A model generated the notes under the pieces. It saw nothing but the letters and a program-made list of their open reading frames with translations. It was not told where the DNA came from and did no database searches. Both the position numbers and the translations under genes were made by a program. Shown here in pieces: positions 9,086 through 19,800 of a stretch of 64,000 nt of DNA (position 1 is its first letter; each line of letters begins with the position of its first letter). This stretch comes from Curtobacterium sp. MCPF17_052 (GTDB taxonomy: Bacteria; Actinomycetota; Actinomycetes; Actinomycetales; Microbacteriaceae): the NCBI RefSeq assembly GCF_003234085.1, contig NZ_QKSD01000013.1:57156-121155 (forward strand), written 5' to 3'.

Positions 9086-9304
9086 CACAGGCATCGATCC
9101 GGCCATCACCGGGGAGTCATCCGGAAGAACGCGGCACCCGTCGGGGGTCGTCAGTAGAACCGGACGGGTTCGGGACCGTCATCATCCCCGACGCAGAGTG
9201 GTCACGAACAGGCGGTCGCGCCGGTCCGAGGCAAGCGAGGTGGTACCGCGGAGCGCAGGCTCCGTCCTCGTGGTCCAGTTCCACCGACCTCCAGGAGCCA
9301 TCCG
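9086..9304 (+). promoter_or_regulatory. T-box leader of ileS (isoleucine tRNA sensor)
   Basis: A translational T-box riboswitch that senses uncharged tRNA-Ile. The hallmark T-box AGGTGGTACCGCG is at 9238-9250. The antisequestrator can be drawn exactly: lower helix CGAGG (9236-9240) with CCTCG (9266-9270), the 7-base bulge TGGTACC (9241-9247) that pairs with the tRNA NCCA end, and upper helix 9248-9254 with 9259-9265. Possible specifier codons ATC are at 9093-9095 and 9105-9107, the latter followed by A. The Shine-Dalgarno AGGAG is at 9293-9297, and CACCG at 9282-9286 can pair with CGGTG at 9303-9307, which includes the GTG start. With no terminator downstream, control is probably at translation initiation, as known for actinobacterial ileS T-boxes. 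Confidence 0.93.
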
Positions 9305-12300
9305 GTGCGTTACCCCCTGAACCGCGAGTCCCCGAACGGCGACGTGTCCACGAGCGGTGCGGGCGTGAACCCGTCCCCGTCCTTCCCCGCGGTCGAGCGG
9401 GGGATCCTCGCCTTCTGGAAGGGCGACGACACGTTCCGCGCGTCCATCGCCGAGCGCGAGGGCTGTGACGAGTGGACCTTCTACGACGGCCCGCCGTTCG
9501 CGAACGGCCTGCCGCACTACGGGCACCTGCTGACCGGCTACGCCAAGGACGTCTTCCCGCGCTACCAGACCATGCGCGGCAAGCAGGTGCACCGTCGCTT
9601 CGGCTGGGACACCCACGGGCTGCCCGCCGAGCTCGAGGCGATGCGCCAGCTCGGCATCACCGAGAAGCACGAGATCGACGCCATGGGCATCGACGTCTTC
9701 AACGCGGCCGCTCGCCGGTCGGTGCTGCAGTACACCGACGAGTGGCAGCAGTACGTCACCCGGCAGGCGCGCTGGGTCGACTTCGAGGACGACTACAAGA
9801 CGCTCGACGTCACCTACATGGAGAGCGTCCTGTGGGCGTGGAAGACCCTGTGGGACAAGGGCCTGGCGTACGAGGGCTTCCGGGTCCTGCCGTACTGCTG
9901 GAACGACCAGACGCCGCTGTCGAACCACGAGCTGCGCATGGACGACGACGTCTACAAGATGCGCCAGGACCAGTCGGTGACGGTCTCGTTCCCGCTCACC
10001 GGTGCACGTGCACAGGAGCTCGGACTCGACGGCGTCCGTGCCCTCGCCTGGACCACGACCCCGTGGACGCTGCCGACGAACGCCGCGCTCGCGGTCGGTC
10101 CGGCGATCGCGTACGCGGTCCTGCCGGCCGGGCCGGGAGGCGCGGCTGACGGGTCCGACGCCGGTTCCGTCTCCTACCTGCTCGCGGCCGACACGGTCGC
10201 CGCGCACGCCAAGGACCTCGGGTACGCCTCAGCAGAGGAGGCCGTGGGCGCCGTCACGCGGACGATCGAGGGCCGGGAGCTCGACGGCGTCGCCTACGAG
10301 CGCCTGTTCGACTTCCTCGCGGAGACCGAGGGCATGGAGAACGCCTGGAAGGTCCTGGTCGCCGAGTACGTCGAGACCGGCGAGGGCACCGGCATCGTGC
10401 ACCAGGCCCCGGCCTACGGTGCGGACGACCAGGAGGTCTGTGCGGCCGCCGGCATCCCCGTGGTGCTCTCGCTCGACGAGGGCGGTGTCTTCACGTCGCA
10501 GTTCCCGCTCGTCGCCGGACAGCTCTGGATGGACGCCAACAAGCCGCTGACCAAGGCCGTCCGCGACGCCGGCCGACTGCTCCGCCAGGCGTCCTACGAG
10601 CACAGCTACCCGCACTGCTGGCGCTGCCGCAAGCCCCTGATCTACAAGGCTGTCTCGTCGTGGTTCGTCCGGGTGACCGACCTCCGCGACCGCATGGGCG
10701 AGCTCAACCAGGACATCAACTGGGTGCCGGACAACGTCAAGGACGGGCAGTTCGGCAAGTGGGTCGGCAACGCCATCGACTGGTCGGTGTCCCGCAACCG
10801 GTACTTCGGCACGCCGATCCCGGTGTGGCAGTCCGACGACCCCGAGTACCCGCGCACCGACGTGTACGGCTCGCTCGCGGACATCGAGCGCGACTTCGGC
10901 CGACTGCCCCTGAACGCCGAGGGACAGGTGGACCTGCACCGTCCGTTCATCGACGACCTGACCCGTCCGAACCCGGACGACCCGACGGGTGCGTCCACCA
11001 TGCGACGGATCACCGACGTGTTCGACGTCTGGTTCGACTCCGGGTCGATGCCCTACGCACAGGTGCACTACCCGTTCGAGAACGCCGAGTGGTTCGACGC
11101 ACACAACCCGGCGGACTTCATCGTCGAGTACATCGGTCAGACCCGCGGCTGGTTCTACGTCATGCACGTGCTCTCCACCGCGCTGTTCGACCGGCCGGCG
11201 TACACGAACGTCATCAGCCACGGCATCGTCCTGGGCTCCGACGGCCAGAAGATGTCGAAGAGCCTGCGGAACTACCCGGACGTGTCCGAGGTCTTCGACC
11301 GCGACGGCGCCGACGCGATGCGCTGGTTCCTGATGTCGTCGTCGGTGATCCGCGGTGGCAACCTCGTGGTCACCGAAGAGGGAATCCGCCAGGGTGTCCG
11401 CGAGTTCCTGCTGCCGCTGTGGTCGACGTACTACTTCTTCACCCTCTACGCGAACGCATCGGGGGAGTCGGGCTACCAGGCCGCCCGCAGCACCGCGAGC
11501 ACCGACGTGCTCGACCGGTACCTCCTCGCGAAGACCCGCGTGCTCGTCGCCGACGTGACGACGCACCTCGACGCGCTCGACACCCCGCTCGCCGCGCAGG
11601 CGATCCGCGACTTCGCCGACGTGCTCACCAACTGGTACGTCCGCCGGTCCCGGGACAAGTTCTGGGCCGGTGCGGAGACCTCCGCGGAGGCCCGTGCCGC
11701 GTTCGACACGCTGTTCACGGTCCTCGAGACCCTCGCCCGGGTGGCGGCGCCGCTGGCACCGCTCGTGACCGAGGAGGTCTGGAAGGGCCTGACCGGTGAC
11801 CGCAGCGTCCACCTGACCGACTGGCCGGACGCGTCCGAGTTCCCCGCGGACGACGCCCTCGTCGACGCGATGGACCGCGTGCGGGACGTCGCCTCGAAGG
11901 GGCTCGCGCTCCGCAAGTCGACCGGCAAGCGCGTCCGGCTGCCGCTCGCGACGCTGACGCTCGTCGTGCCGGACCCCGCAGCGGTCGAGCCGTTCGCGGA
12001 CATCCTCCGCGACGAGCTCAACGTCAAGCGGGTCGTGCTGGAGGCGCAGGCCGAGGAGTCCCTGGCGCAGTACGGCATCGAGCGGAAGCTCACCGTGAAC
12101 GCCCGCGCCGCCGGCCCCCGCATCGGCAAGGCCGTGCAGCAGGTCATCCCGGCCGCGAAGAAGGGCGACTGGACCGCGACCGAGACCGGCGTCACCGTCG
12201 GTGGCGTCGACCTGGTGGAGGGTGAGTTCACGCTCGACCTCACGGTGGCCGACACGTCGAAGGCCGTGGCGTTCCTGGACGGCGGCGGGTTCGTCGTCCT

Positions 12301-12589
12301 CGACACCGTCACCACGCCGGAGCTCGAGGCCGAGGGCATCGCCCGCGACGTCGTCCGTGCCGTGCAGCAGGCCCGTCGCGACGCCGGTCTCGACGTCGGC
12401 GACCGCATCGACCTGACGCTCCGTGCAGACGAGACGGCCGCTGCCGCGATCGGCGTGCACGAGACGCTCATCGCGAACGAGACCCTCGCCAGCGGAGTAC
12501 AGGTCGTGCCGACGGTGTTCGGTCAGGACGAGGACACCGTCGCGGTCGGCGACGGAGCGAAGGTGACCGTGGAGGTCCAGCGCGCATGA
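9305..12589 (+). CDS. ileS: Isoleucyl-tRNA synthetase
   Basis: A 1094-residue class I aminoacyl-tRNA synthetase that charges tRNA-Ile and edits misactivated valine. The ATP-binding HIGH motif appears as HYGH in [10 protein letters not shown] near residue 70, the KMSKS loop in DGQKMSKSL near residue 648, and the CP1 editing domain lies between. The length and the MRYPL-type N-terminus match the eukaryote-like actinobacterial IleS group. The GTG start follows AGGAG by 7 bases at the end of the T-box leader. Its stop overlaps the folC start (ATGA), so the tRNA-sensing leader may also control folate polyglutamylation genes downstream. Confidence 0.97.
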   Translation: MRYPLNRESPNGDVSTSGAGVNPSPSFPAVERGILAFWKGDDTFRASIAEREGCDEWTFYDGPPFANGLPHYGHLLTGYAKDVFPRYQTMRGKQVHRRFGWDTHGLPAELEAMRQLGITEKHEIDAMGIDVFNAAARRSVLQYTDEWQQYVTRQARWVDFEDDYKTLDVTYMESVLWAWKTLWDKGLAYEGFRVLPYCWNDQTPLSNHELRMDDDVYKMRQDQSVTVSFPLTGARAQELGLDGVRALAWTTTPWTLPTNAALAVGPAIAYAVLPAGPGGAADGSDAGSVSYLLAADTVAAHAKDLGYASAEEAVGAVTRTIEGRELDGVAYERLFDFLAETEGMENAWKVLVAEYVETGEGTGIVHQAPAYGADDQEVCAAAGIPVVLSLDEGGVFTSQFPLVAGQLWMDANKPLTKAVRDAGRLLRQASYEHSYPHCWRCRKPLIYKAVSSWFVRVTDLRDRMGELNQDINWVPDNVKDGQFGKWVGNAIDWSVSRNRYFGTPIPVWQSDDPEYPRTDVYGSLADIERDFGRLPLNAEGQVDLHRPFIDDLTRPNPDDPTGASTMRRITDVFDVWFDSGSMPYAQVHYPFENAEWFDAHNPADFIVEYIGQTRGWFYVMHVLSTALFDRPAYTNVISHGIVLGSDGQKMSKSLRNYPDVSEVFDRDGADAMRWFLMSSSVIRGGNLVVTEEGIRQGVREFLLPLWSTYYFFTLYANASGESGYQAARSTASTDVLDRYLLAKTRVLVADVTTHLDALDTPLAAQAIRDFADVLTNWYVRRSRDKFWAGAETSAEARAAFDTLFTVLETLARVAAPLAPLVTEEVWKGLTGDRSVHLTDWPDASEFPADDALVDAMDRVRDVASKGLALRKSTGKRVRLPLATLTLVVPDPAAVEPFADILRDELNVKRVVLEAQAEESLAQYGIERKLTVNARAAGPRIGKAVQQVIPAAKKGDWTATETGVTVGGVDLVEGEFTLDLTVADTSKAVAFLDGGGFVVLDTVTTPELEAEGIARDVVRAVQQARRDAGLDVGDRIDLTLRADETAAAAIGVHETLIANETLASGVQVVPTVFGQDEDTVAVGDGAKVTVEVQRA

Positions 12590-14058
12590 GCGACAGCAAC
12601 GAGTACGACGCCCCGGCGGACGACGCGGACGGGATCGAGGCCGAGCCCGTCGAGATCCCCGTCGGTCCGGCGGGCGACACTGCTCCCGGCGAGGAACTGC
12701 CGTACGGCGGGGACGACGACGAGGTCCGGCGGGTCGAGGCGGCGCTCATGGCCCGGATCGGTGAACAGTCGCCCGAGCACCGCCTGACCGCGACCCGACG
12801 TGCCGTCGAGCTCCTCGGTGACCCGCACCTGGCGTACCCGGTCATCCACATCACGGGGACGAACGGCAAGACGTCGACCGCCCGGATGACCGAGAGCATC
12901 GTCCGTGCCCACGGTCTGCGCACCGGGCTCATGACCAGCCCGCACCTGGTGTCGATCCGGGAGCGCATCGTCATCGACGGCGAGCCGATCGAGCCGAGCC
13001 GGTTCGTCGAGAACTGGGACGACATCACCCCGATCCTCGAGATGACCGATGCCGAGCTCACCGCCAAGGGCGAACTGCCGCTGACGTTCTTCGAGGCGCT
13101 GACCGTCCTGGCGCTGGCGTGCTTCGCCGAGGCGCCCGTCGACGTCGCCGTGATCGAGGTCGGCATGGGCGGCGAGTGGGACTCCACCAACGTGGTGCAG
13201 AGCCAGGTGCAGGTCTTCACCCCGATCGCCATCGACCACGCGAAGCAGCTCGGCAACACGGTCGCCGAGATCGCGCGCACGAAGTCCGGGATCATCAAGC
13301 CGTCCTCGTCCGTGGTCACGTCGGCCCAGGTGCCCGAGGCGCTCGCCGAACTCGAGCGGGCCGCCGATCTCACCGAGTCGACGCTGGCGGTCGAGGGAAC
13401 CCGCTTCCGGGTGACCAGCAACACCCCGGCGGTCGGCGGGCAGCTGATCAGCGTGCAGGGCATCGCCGGGACCTACGACGACCTGTTCGTGCCGCTGTTC
13501 GGCGCCCACCAGGCGCACAACGCGGCGGTCGCGGTCGCCGCGGTCGAGTCGTTCCTCGGCCGGGGCAGCCAGGCACTCGACGAGGACGTCCTCAGCGAGG
13601 GGTTGGCCAACGCGACGAGCCCCGGCCGGCTGCAGCCGATCGCGACCGGTCCGACCGTCGTCGTCGACGCAGGGCACAACCCGCACGGCGCGAAGGCACT
13701 CGCCGACGCGCTGCCCGTGGCGTTCCCGTCCGGACACGTCGTCGGCGTCGTCGGGATCCTCCGCGACAAGGACGCCCGCGGGTTCGTCCGTGCCCTCAAG
13801 GACACCGTCGCGACCTTCGTCGTGACACAGCCGCCGGGGGAGCGGGCACTCGACGCCGACGAGTTCGCCCGGCTCGTCGTCGACGAGGTCGGCAACGACC
13901 GGGTCGTCGTCGAACCGTCGCTCGCCGGCGCCCTGCAGGAGGCCCGTGACCTGGCCGACGACGCCGACGCCGAGGACGCGATGGTCCTGGTCGCCGGCTC
14001 GATCGTGATGGTGGGTGCCGTCATGGAGATGGTCCACCGCGAAGGCGGGACGAAGTGA
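12586..14058 (+). CDS. folC: Folylpolyglutamate / dihydrofolate synthase
   Basis: A 490-residue Mur-ligase-type enzyme that joins glutamate to dihydropteroate or folates using ATP in the cytoplasm. The P-loop [10 protein letters not shown] is near residue 87, followed by the folate-loop sequence [12 protein letters not shown], and the C-terminal domain has [12 protein letters not shown]. An acidic N-terminal extension of about 50 residues ([15 protein letters not shown]) precedes the core and is not needed by the family fold. The ATG overlaps the ileS stop by four bases, and the stop overlaps the next gene in the same way. Confidence 0.95.
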   Translation: MSDSNEYDAPADDADGIEAEPVEIPVGPAGDTAPGEELPYGGDDDEVRRVEAALMARIGEQSPEHRLTATRRAVELLGDPHLAYPVIHITGTNGKTSTARMTESIVRAHGLRTGLMTSPHLVSIRERIVIDGEPIEPSRFVENWDDITPILEMTDAELTAKGELPLTFFEALTVLALACFAEAPVDVAVIEVGMGGEWDSTNVVQSQVQVFTPIAIDHAKQLGNTVAEIARTKSGIIKPSSSVVTSAQVPEALAELERAADLTESTLAVEGTRFRVTSNTPAVGGQLISVQGIAGTYDDLFVPLFGAHQAHNAAVAVAAVESFLGRGSQALDEDVLSEGLANATSPGRLQPIATGPTVVVDAGHNPHGAKALADALPVAFPSGHVVGVVGILRDKDARGFVRALKDTVATFVVTQPPGERALDADEFARLVVDEVGNDRVVVEPSLAGALQEARDLADDADAEDAMVLVAGSIVMVGAVMEMVHREGGTK

Positions 14059-14471
14059 CGGACGCACCACGGGCCTCCCGTCCGCCCCGCACGCCCCGGA
14101 TGCGACGTCCGCGTCGGGACCGCGGGGCCCGCGAGAGCCTGCTGTCGATCACCCTCGTGCTCGAGGCGATCATGTTCTTCTTCCCGATGCTCGTCGTCTA
14201 CGGCAAGCACACCCTGCCGGCCGGACTGGCCTTCGGCGGTGGCATCGCCGCGATCGTCGTCCTGGCCCTGGCGTCCCGACTGACCGGCTCCCGTGCCGGT
14301 GTATGGTTCGGGTGGCTGCTGCAGGCGGCCATCCTCGCCACCGGGTTCATCGAGCCCTTCATGGTCGTGGTGGGCGTGGTGTTCCTGGCGCTGTGGGTCT
14401 TCTGCTTCGTCAAGGGCGGTCAGCTCGACCGTCAGAACGCCGCCCGCCGAGCCGCACTCGGCGAGGACTGA
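14055..14471 (+). CDS. DUF4233 membrane protein
   Basis: A 138-residue protein with an arginine-rich N-terminus and four predicted helices (LLSITLVLEAIMFFFPMLVV, FGGGIAAIVVLALA, GWLLQAAILATGF, MVVVGVVFLALWVFCFV). DUF4233 proteins are typically encoded directly after folC in Actinobacteria, and this one starts with a GTGA overlap on folC. The function is unknown; the linkage hints at a role tied to folate or cell-envelope metabolism (inference only). Confidence 0.88.
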   Translation: MTDAPRASRPPRTPRMRRPRRDRGARESLLSITLVLEAIMFFFPMLVVYGKHTLPAGLAFGGGIAAIVVLALASRLTGSRAGVWFGWLLQAAILATGFIEPFMVVVGVVFLALWVFCFVKGGQLDRQNAARRAALGED

Positions 14472-14505
14472 CCCACCACCACCTCGAACCGCAGGGAGTC
14501 CCGCT

Positions 14506-14925
14506 GTGTCCGAACTCGAAGAGACCCTCGTCCTCGTCAAGCCCGACGGCGTCGCCCGCCAGCTCACCGGTGAGATCCTCCGCCGCATCGAGGCGAAGGG
14601 CTACGAGATCGTCGACCTGAAGATGCTGACCGCGCCGCGCGACCTGCTCGACAGCCACTACGAAGAGCACCAGGGCAAGCCGTTCTTCGAGCCGCTCGTC
14701 GAGTTCATGCAGTCCGGACCGCTCGTCGCCGTGCGCGTCGCGGGCAACGGCGTCATCGCCGGGTTCCGCTCGCTCGCCGGGACCACCGACCCGACCTCGG
14801 CCGCACCCGGCACCATCCGTGGTGACCTGGGCCGCGACTGGGGCCTCAAGGTCCAGCAGAACCTGGTGCACGGCTCGGACTCGGCGGAGTCCGCTGCACG
14901 CGAGCTCGGACTCTGGTTCGCCTGA
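14506..14925 (+). CDS. ndk: Nucleoside diphosphate kinase
   Basis: A 139-residue enzyme that transfers phosphate from NTPs to NDPs to balance nucleotide pools. The N-terminus ETLVLVKPDGVAR and the active-site region NLVHGSDS (phosphorylated His122) are diagnostic. The GTG start is preceded by AGGGAG at 14493-14498. It ends the ileS-folC-DUF4233-ndk cluster and is followed by a very strong hairpin. Confidence 0.97.
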   Translation: MSELEETLVLVKPDGVARQLTGEILRRIEAKGYEIVDLKMLTAPRDLLDSHYEEHQGKPFFEPLVEFMQSGPLVAVRVAGNGVIAGFRSLAGTTDPTSAAPGTIRGDLGRDWGLKVQQNLVHGSDSAESAARELGLWFA

Positions 14926-14931
14926 TCCGGT

Positions 14932-14975
14932 ACGACGAAGGCCCCCGCACTCTCGAGTGCGGGGGCCTTCGTCGT
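14932..14975. terminator. 20-bp-stem bidirectional terminator
   Basis: A perfect 20-bp stem (14932-14951 with 14956-14975, core GGCCCCCGCACT) and a 4-base loop separates ndk from the convergent DsbA-like gene. The arm carries GAAG, giving CTTC on the 3' side for either direction. Confidence 0.9.
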
Positions 14976-14986
14976 CGTGCCGGCGA

Positions 14987-15853
14987 CTACTCGCCGGAGC
15001 CGCCGTTCTGCTCCACGAAGGAGGCGAAGGCCTGGGCGTCGGACCAGGCGTTGGTGCCGGTGCCGTTGTACTGCTTGCCGTTCACGAGGACGGTGGGCGT
15101 GCCGGTCAGCTTCGGCAGGTCGGAGTTCGGCAGGGGCTCGGTGAGCGCACGGTTCGTGGCGTCGGCGACCCACCCGGCGAACCGCTGGTCGGTGATGCAG
15201 GACTGCACCTCCGCGTTCGTCGCGCCGGCCTTCTCCGCGATGTCGGCGAGCTTGTCGTTCGTCAGACCGCGGGTGTTCTCCGACGGCTGGTTCTCGTAGA
15301 AGGCGCTGTTGACGTCGAGGAACGCGTCGGGATCGTAGTTCGCGACACAGGCGGCCGCGGCGGCCGAGCGGGTCGAGTACTTCGAGCCGAGCGAGGCGCG
15401 GTCGAGCAGGTTGAACGGGCGCACCTCGAGCGTGGCGGTGCCGTCCTGCACCCACTGCTTGATCTGGGACATGTTGCCCGTCTCGAACTGGTTGCAGATC
15501 GGGCACATGTAGTCCTCGTACACGGTGATGTTCGCGACCGAGTCGTCCTGCTTCGTGGCCGTCGGCTTCCCGCCCTCGGGGATGCCCTTCGTCTCGACCG
15601 GGACGATCTTGCCGTCCTGCCCCGTGAGCACGATGCCGTCGCTCGCCATGTTCTTCGGTCCGGGCCCGACGGGCTGGATCGAGTTCGCGACCACGAGCAC
15701 GACGATCGCGACGACCGCGAGCGACGCCACGATGATGCCGCTGATCAGGAACGTCTTGTTCCGACGTCGGCGGGCCTGCTCCTTCTGGCGGGCCTCGCGG
15801 GCACGCTCGCGCGCGGCGTTGCGGCGCGCCTTCTTGCTCTCGTTGTCGCTCAT
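14987..15853 (-). CDS. DsbA-like membrane-anchored thioredoxin
   Basis: A 288-residue thiol oxidase that makes disulfide bonds in exported proteins. A charged cytoplasmic tail (residues 1-33) and one membrane helix (TFLISGIIVASLAVVAIVVL) anchor the extracellular Thioredoxin_4 domain, whose active site CPIC is at residues 117-120. ATG at 15853 was chosen over a longer frame because a TACGCT -10 element lies 8 bases upstream of it, inside the longer version. The VKOR gene upstream on the same strand encodes its probable reoxidising partner. In Mycobacterium tuberculosis the same two protein families work together. Confidence 0.92.
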   Translation of the reverse strand: MSDNESKKARRNAARERAREARQKEQARRRRNKTFLISGIIVASLAVVAIVVLVVANSIQPVGPGPKNMASDGIVLTGQDGKIVPVETKGIPEGGKPTATKQDDSVANITVYEDYMCPICNQFETGNMSQIKQWVQDGTATLEVRPFNLLDRASLGSKYSTRSAAAAACVANYDPDAFLDVNSAFYENQPSENTRGLTNDKLADIAEKAGATNAEVQSCITDQRFAGWVADATNRALTEPLPNSDLPKLTGTPTVLVNGKQYNGTGTNAWSDAQAFASFVEQNGGSGE

Positions 15854-15861
15854 CGGGATCG

Positions 15862-15867
15862 AGCGTA
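15862..15867 (-). promoter_or_regulatory. Candidate -10 box of the DsbA-like gene
   Basis: TACGCT on the minus strand ends 8 bases before the ATG; there is no Shine-Dalgarno sequence, which fits a leaderless or nearly leaderless mRNA. Confidence 0.45.
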
Positions 15868-15955
15868 ACGGCTCCGACCGCCGGGACCGGGCCCCGGTGC
15901 TGGGAAGACCCCAGGAATCAGGTGACACGTCACCACTGGAGCTGGGTTGCGGGGG

Positions 15956-16561
15956 TCACAGGGTCGTGAGGACAGTCGGGAACTCCACCAGGATCACCAC
16001 GGCGATGAACAGGTAGTTCGCGAGCGGGAACGCCCAGCAGAACGGCAGGAGTGCTCGGCCGATCCGCCGTCCACCGGTGCCGAACGGCAGGTTCCCCTTC
16101 GCCAGGTTCCAGATCGTGAAGAGCCAGAACATCGGGATCACCATCGCCCAGACGAGCATGCACCAGGGGCAGAGGTAGCCGATGAACCAGACGGTCTGCG
16201 TGAACAGCCAGGTGACGAAGACCCAGGCCAGGAACAGCCCCGAGTTGAACAGCGTCCAGAACCACTTCGTGCCGCGGAAGCCCGCGAGCAGCACGACCCC
16301 GACGGCGATCGGCGCGACGAACCCCATCAGTCCGAGCAGCGGGTTCGGGAAGCCGAACAGGTGCCCCTGCGCACTCGCCATCACGTTCGAGCAGTTCACG
16401 AACGGACTGACGTCGCAGGTGAGGACCGCCTTCGGGTTCTCGTACTTCTCGAACTCGTCGAGCACGAGTCGGAACGCCGCGTACAGCCCGACCAGTCCGG
16501 TCACGAGCAGCAGGATCGCGACGGCGACGGGACGGCGGGGAGCAACAGGCGTCGAACTCAC
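15956..16561 (-). CDS. Vitamin K epoxide reductase (VKOR) family protein
   Basis: A 201-residue membrane protein with about five helices that passes electrons from DsbA to quinone and so keeps disulfide formation going. All four VKOR cysteines are present: the loop pair Cys49 and Cys57 (LTCDVSPFVNC) and the CPWC centre at residues 131-134. The GTG start has no clear Shine-Dalgarno sequence; GAAGAT ends 6 bases upstream and could be a -10 element. It lies 102 bases upstream of the DsbA-like gene on the same strand. Confidence 0.93.
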   Translation of the reverse strand: MSSTPVAPRRPVAVAILLLVTGLVGLYAAFRLVLDEFEKYENPKAVLTCDVSPFVNCSNVMASAQGHLFGFPNPLLGLMGFVAPIAVGVVLLAGFRGTKWFWTLFNSGLFLAWVFVTWLFTQTVWFIGYLCPWCMLVWAMVIPMFWLFTIWNLAKGNLPFGTGGRRIGRALLPFCWAFPLANYLFIAVVILVEFPTVLTTL

Positions 16562-16888
16562 GGCGTCATCTTCGCACGAGGCTCCCGACGTTCTCCGTGA
16601 CCGCGTGCGATGATGGGGGAGTCACCCGGCCGATCCGGGCGACGACGAGAACTTGCCGGGCCACCGCCCGGACGTGATGGTGTTGTGACAGAGCACCGTG
16701 ACCGGACGACGCGTCACCTCCGACGCCGAGCCGCCGTGAGCCGGGTGCCCACGACGACCGGGCGTGGACGAGACGCCGGATCGGTCACTGACAGCAGCGA
16801 GCGCGGGGGCGGAGTCGCCGCCCGCACCGATACGAGAGAATTCCCGCCACCCACCGGGTGCGTGCGGGGTCGAGGAGTGCACCAGTCC
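16562..16888 (+). other. Intergenic region upstream of rne
   Basis: A 327-base region between divergent VKOR and rne genes. No credible gene is seen. It holds a 6-bp inverted repeat GGGCGG/CCGCCC at 16807-16823 and the rne Shine-Dalgarno GAGGAG at 16872-16877. A continuous frame joins this stretch to rne, but the composition and the Shine-Dalgarno favour the start at 16889. A long rne 5' leader used for autoregulation is known in E. coli; whether that applies here is unknown. Confidence 0.5.
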
Positions 16889-19800
16889 ATGGTGGATCAG
16901 AACGAGAACCAGAACCAGAACACCGACGACGCGCCGAAGCGCCGGACTCGCCTCTTCGGCGGCCGTCGCGCTCGGTCCGGCGGCCTGGAGGCGCCTGACC
17001 CGTCCGACACGTCGACCGACGCCGTCGAGACGGTCGGGTCCGACGAGCAGGTCGGGTCCGACCGGCAGGTCGAGCCCGACCGGTCGTCCGACGTGGTCGA
17101 GGCGCTCGACGTCGCGGACACGGTCGACGCCTCCGACGGTGCCGACGTGAGCGACACCGCCGACGTCACCGACACGGCAGAGGCTGACGTCACCGACACG
17201 GCAGAGGCCGACGTGAGCGACACGACCGAGGTCGAGCAGTCGCCGGACCCGGAGACCGTCGAGGTCGTGGTCGACACCGCGACCGGCACGGTCTCCGTCG
17301 TGGTGGAACCCGCCTCGGGTGCGGGAACCGCGCCGGAGGACGTCAGCACCCTGACCGGTGACCTGCCGGCCGTCGGCCAGGACGGGGTCGAGACGCAGGG
17401 CACGACGGACGCGAGCGATGTACCGGACGCGCGACGGGCCTCCCGTCCGGACGAGGCACCGGCACCGGCCGAGCCGTTCGTTCCGAAGGCAACGAGCACG
17501 CTCAGCCTGATCTTCCACGCCCCGGTGCTGCCGGAGCTGCCCGCTCGCTCCGATCACGACCGTGACCGTGACCGTGACCGTGACCGGAGCGACCGGTACG
17601 ACCGTTCCGACCGAGCCGAGCGCTCGGGACGCGGCTCCCGTTCCGGCCGGAGCGACCGGTACGACCGTTCGGACCGGTACGACCGGTCCGACCGTGACGA
17701 CCGCGACGACCGTCCGGAGCGCGACGAGCGCACCGAGCGGGTCGACCGCTCCGACCGCTCCGACCGTTGGGACGACGAGGACCGCGACGAGCAGGGTGGC
17801 AGCCGCCGCCGCACCCGCCGCCGGGGGAGCAGCAGCGACCGCGAGCAGGCCGAACCGCGTCGCCGCGAGCCCGAGCTCATCACCGAGCCGCAGCGCATCA
17901 AGGGCTCCACGCGCCTCGAGGCCAAGAAGCAGCGCCGTCGTGACGGCCGTGACGCCGGACGTCGTCGCCAGGTCGTGACCGAGGACGAGTTCCTCGCCCG
18001 CCGCGAGAGCGTCGACCGCCAGATGATCGTGCGGTCGAGCTCCTCGACCATCGAGATCGGCGTGCTCGAGGACGGCGTCCTCGCCGAGCACTACGTCACG
18101 AAGTCGCAGAACGTCTCGCTCATCGGCAACGTCTACCTCGGCAAGGTGCAGAACGTGCTGCCCTCGATGGAGGCCGCGTTCGTCGACATCGGCCGCGGTC
18201 GCAACGCCGTCCTGTACGCGGGCGAGGTCGACTGGAACTCGGTCGACACCAGCCACGGCCGTCGCATCGAGGCCGCGCTCAAGCCGGGTGACAAGGTGCT
18301 CGTGCAGGTCACGAAGGACCCGGTCGGCCACAAGGGTGCCCGTCTGACCAGCCAGGTGTCCCTGCCGGGCCGCTACCTGGTCTACGTGCCCAACGGCTCG
18401 ATGAACGGCATCTCCCGCAAGCTGCCGGACACCGAGCGTGCCCGTCTCAAGAAGATCCTCAAGGAGGTCCTCCCCGAGCACGCCGGCGTCATCGTGCGCA
18501 CGGCCGCCGAGGGTGCCACCGAGGACCAGCTGACGCGCGACGTGCAGCGCCTCACCAGCCAGTGGGAGGCCATCGAGAAGAAGGTCCAGAGCGGCCAGGC
18601 GCCGGTCATGCTGCACTCCGAGCCGGACCTGCTGGTGAAGATCGTCCGCGACGTCTTCAACGAGGACTTCACGAAGCTCATCATCGACGGCGAGTCCGCT
18701 CGACAGACCATCGACGAGTACCTCAGTGCGGTCGCGCCGGACCTCAAGGACCGGGTCGAGCTCTACCAGGGCCCGGACTCGTTCGAGGAGCACCGGATCA
18801 ACGAGCAGATCGAGAAGGCCCTGGACCGCAAGGTCTGGCTGCCCTCCGGTGGTTCGCTCGTGATCGACCGCACCGAGGCCATGACGGTCGTCGACGTCAA
18901 CACCGGGAAGTTCGTCGGCTCCGGGGGCAACCTCGAGGAGACCGTCACGAAGAACAACCTGGAGGCCGCCGAGGAACTCGTCCGCCAGCTCCGTCTGCGG
19001 GACATCGGCGGCATCATCGTCGTCGACTTCATCGACATGGTGCTCGAGGAGAACCGGGACCTCGTGCTCCGTCGCCTCATGGAGTGCCTGAGCCGCGACC
19101 GGACGAAGCACCAGGTGGCCGAGGTCACCTCGCTCGGCCTCGTGCAGATGACCCGCAAGAAGATCGGTGTCGGACTGCGCGAGTCGCTCGACGAGGTCAA
19201 CGCGCAGGTCAACGACAACAACGCGGACCCGGGGCCGACCAAGGGGCGCCGCAAGGCCCGTGGTGGCAACGGCAACGGTGGAGGTACGAACGGCAACGCC
19301 GTCGCGGCCGAGTCGAAGGCGTCGCAGGCGCACCAGATCACCGACGACGTCAAGCACGCGTTGTCACGGATCGCCGCGTCGACCATCCCGCACGAGCAGT
19401 CCGACGTGCCGGTCACCGGCGTCGCCGGTGCCGCGTCGCCGGTCACGGCGGCATCGCCGACGTCGCCGGTCGCCCCCGCGGCCGAGGCGCCGAGTGAGCC
19501 CACCGGTGGCTCGAAGCGTCGTCGCCGCCGTGGCAGCCGGGCCGGTGACGCGCAGCAGGCGTCGGGTGACGCGCAGCAGGTGTCGAGCGACGCGCAGCAG
19601 GCGTCGGGTGACGCGCAGCAGGGGTCTGCCGAGCAGCACACGTCGCTCGCGACGCCCGCCCCGGAGACGGTGCTCCCGGCGACGACGACGGGTGTCCACA
19701 CGCGGTCCACGCGTGCGGAGTCGGCACCGGCGCAGCCGGCCGCGGCTGTCGCTGAGCAGCCAGCCGCCGAGGTCGCACCGAAGGAACGTCCCGCCGGTCG

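Noticed and set aside
16622..19357. A 911-codon open frame antisense to rne, and similar long frames opposite ileS, dnaE2 and the ABC genes
   Set aside because: Long antisense frames arise automatically in very GC-rich coding DNA; they lack protein motifs and ribosome-binding sites, and the opposite strand has clear conserved proteins.
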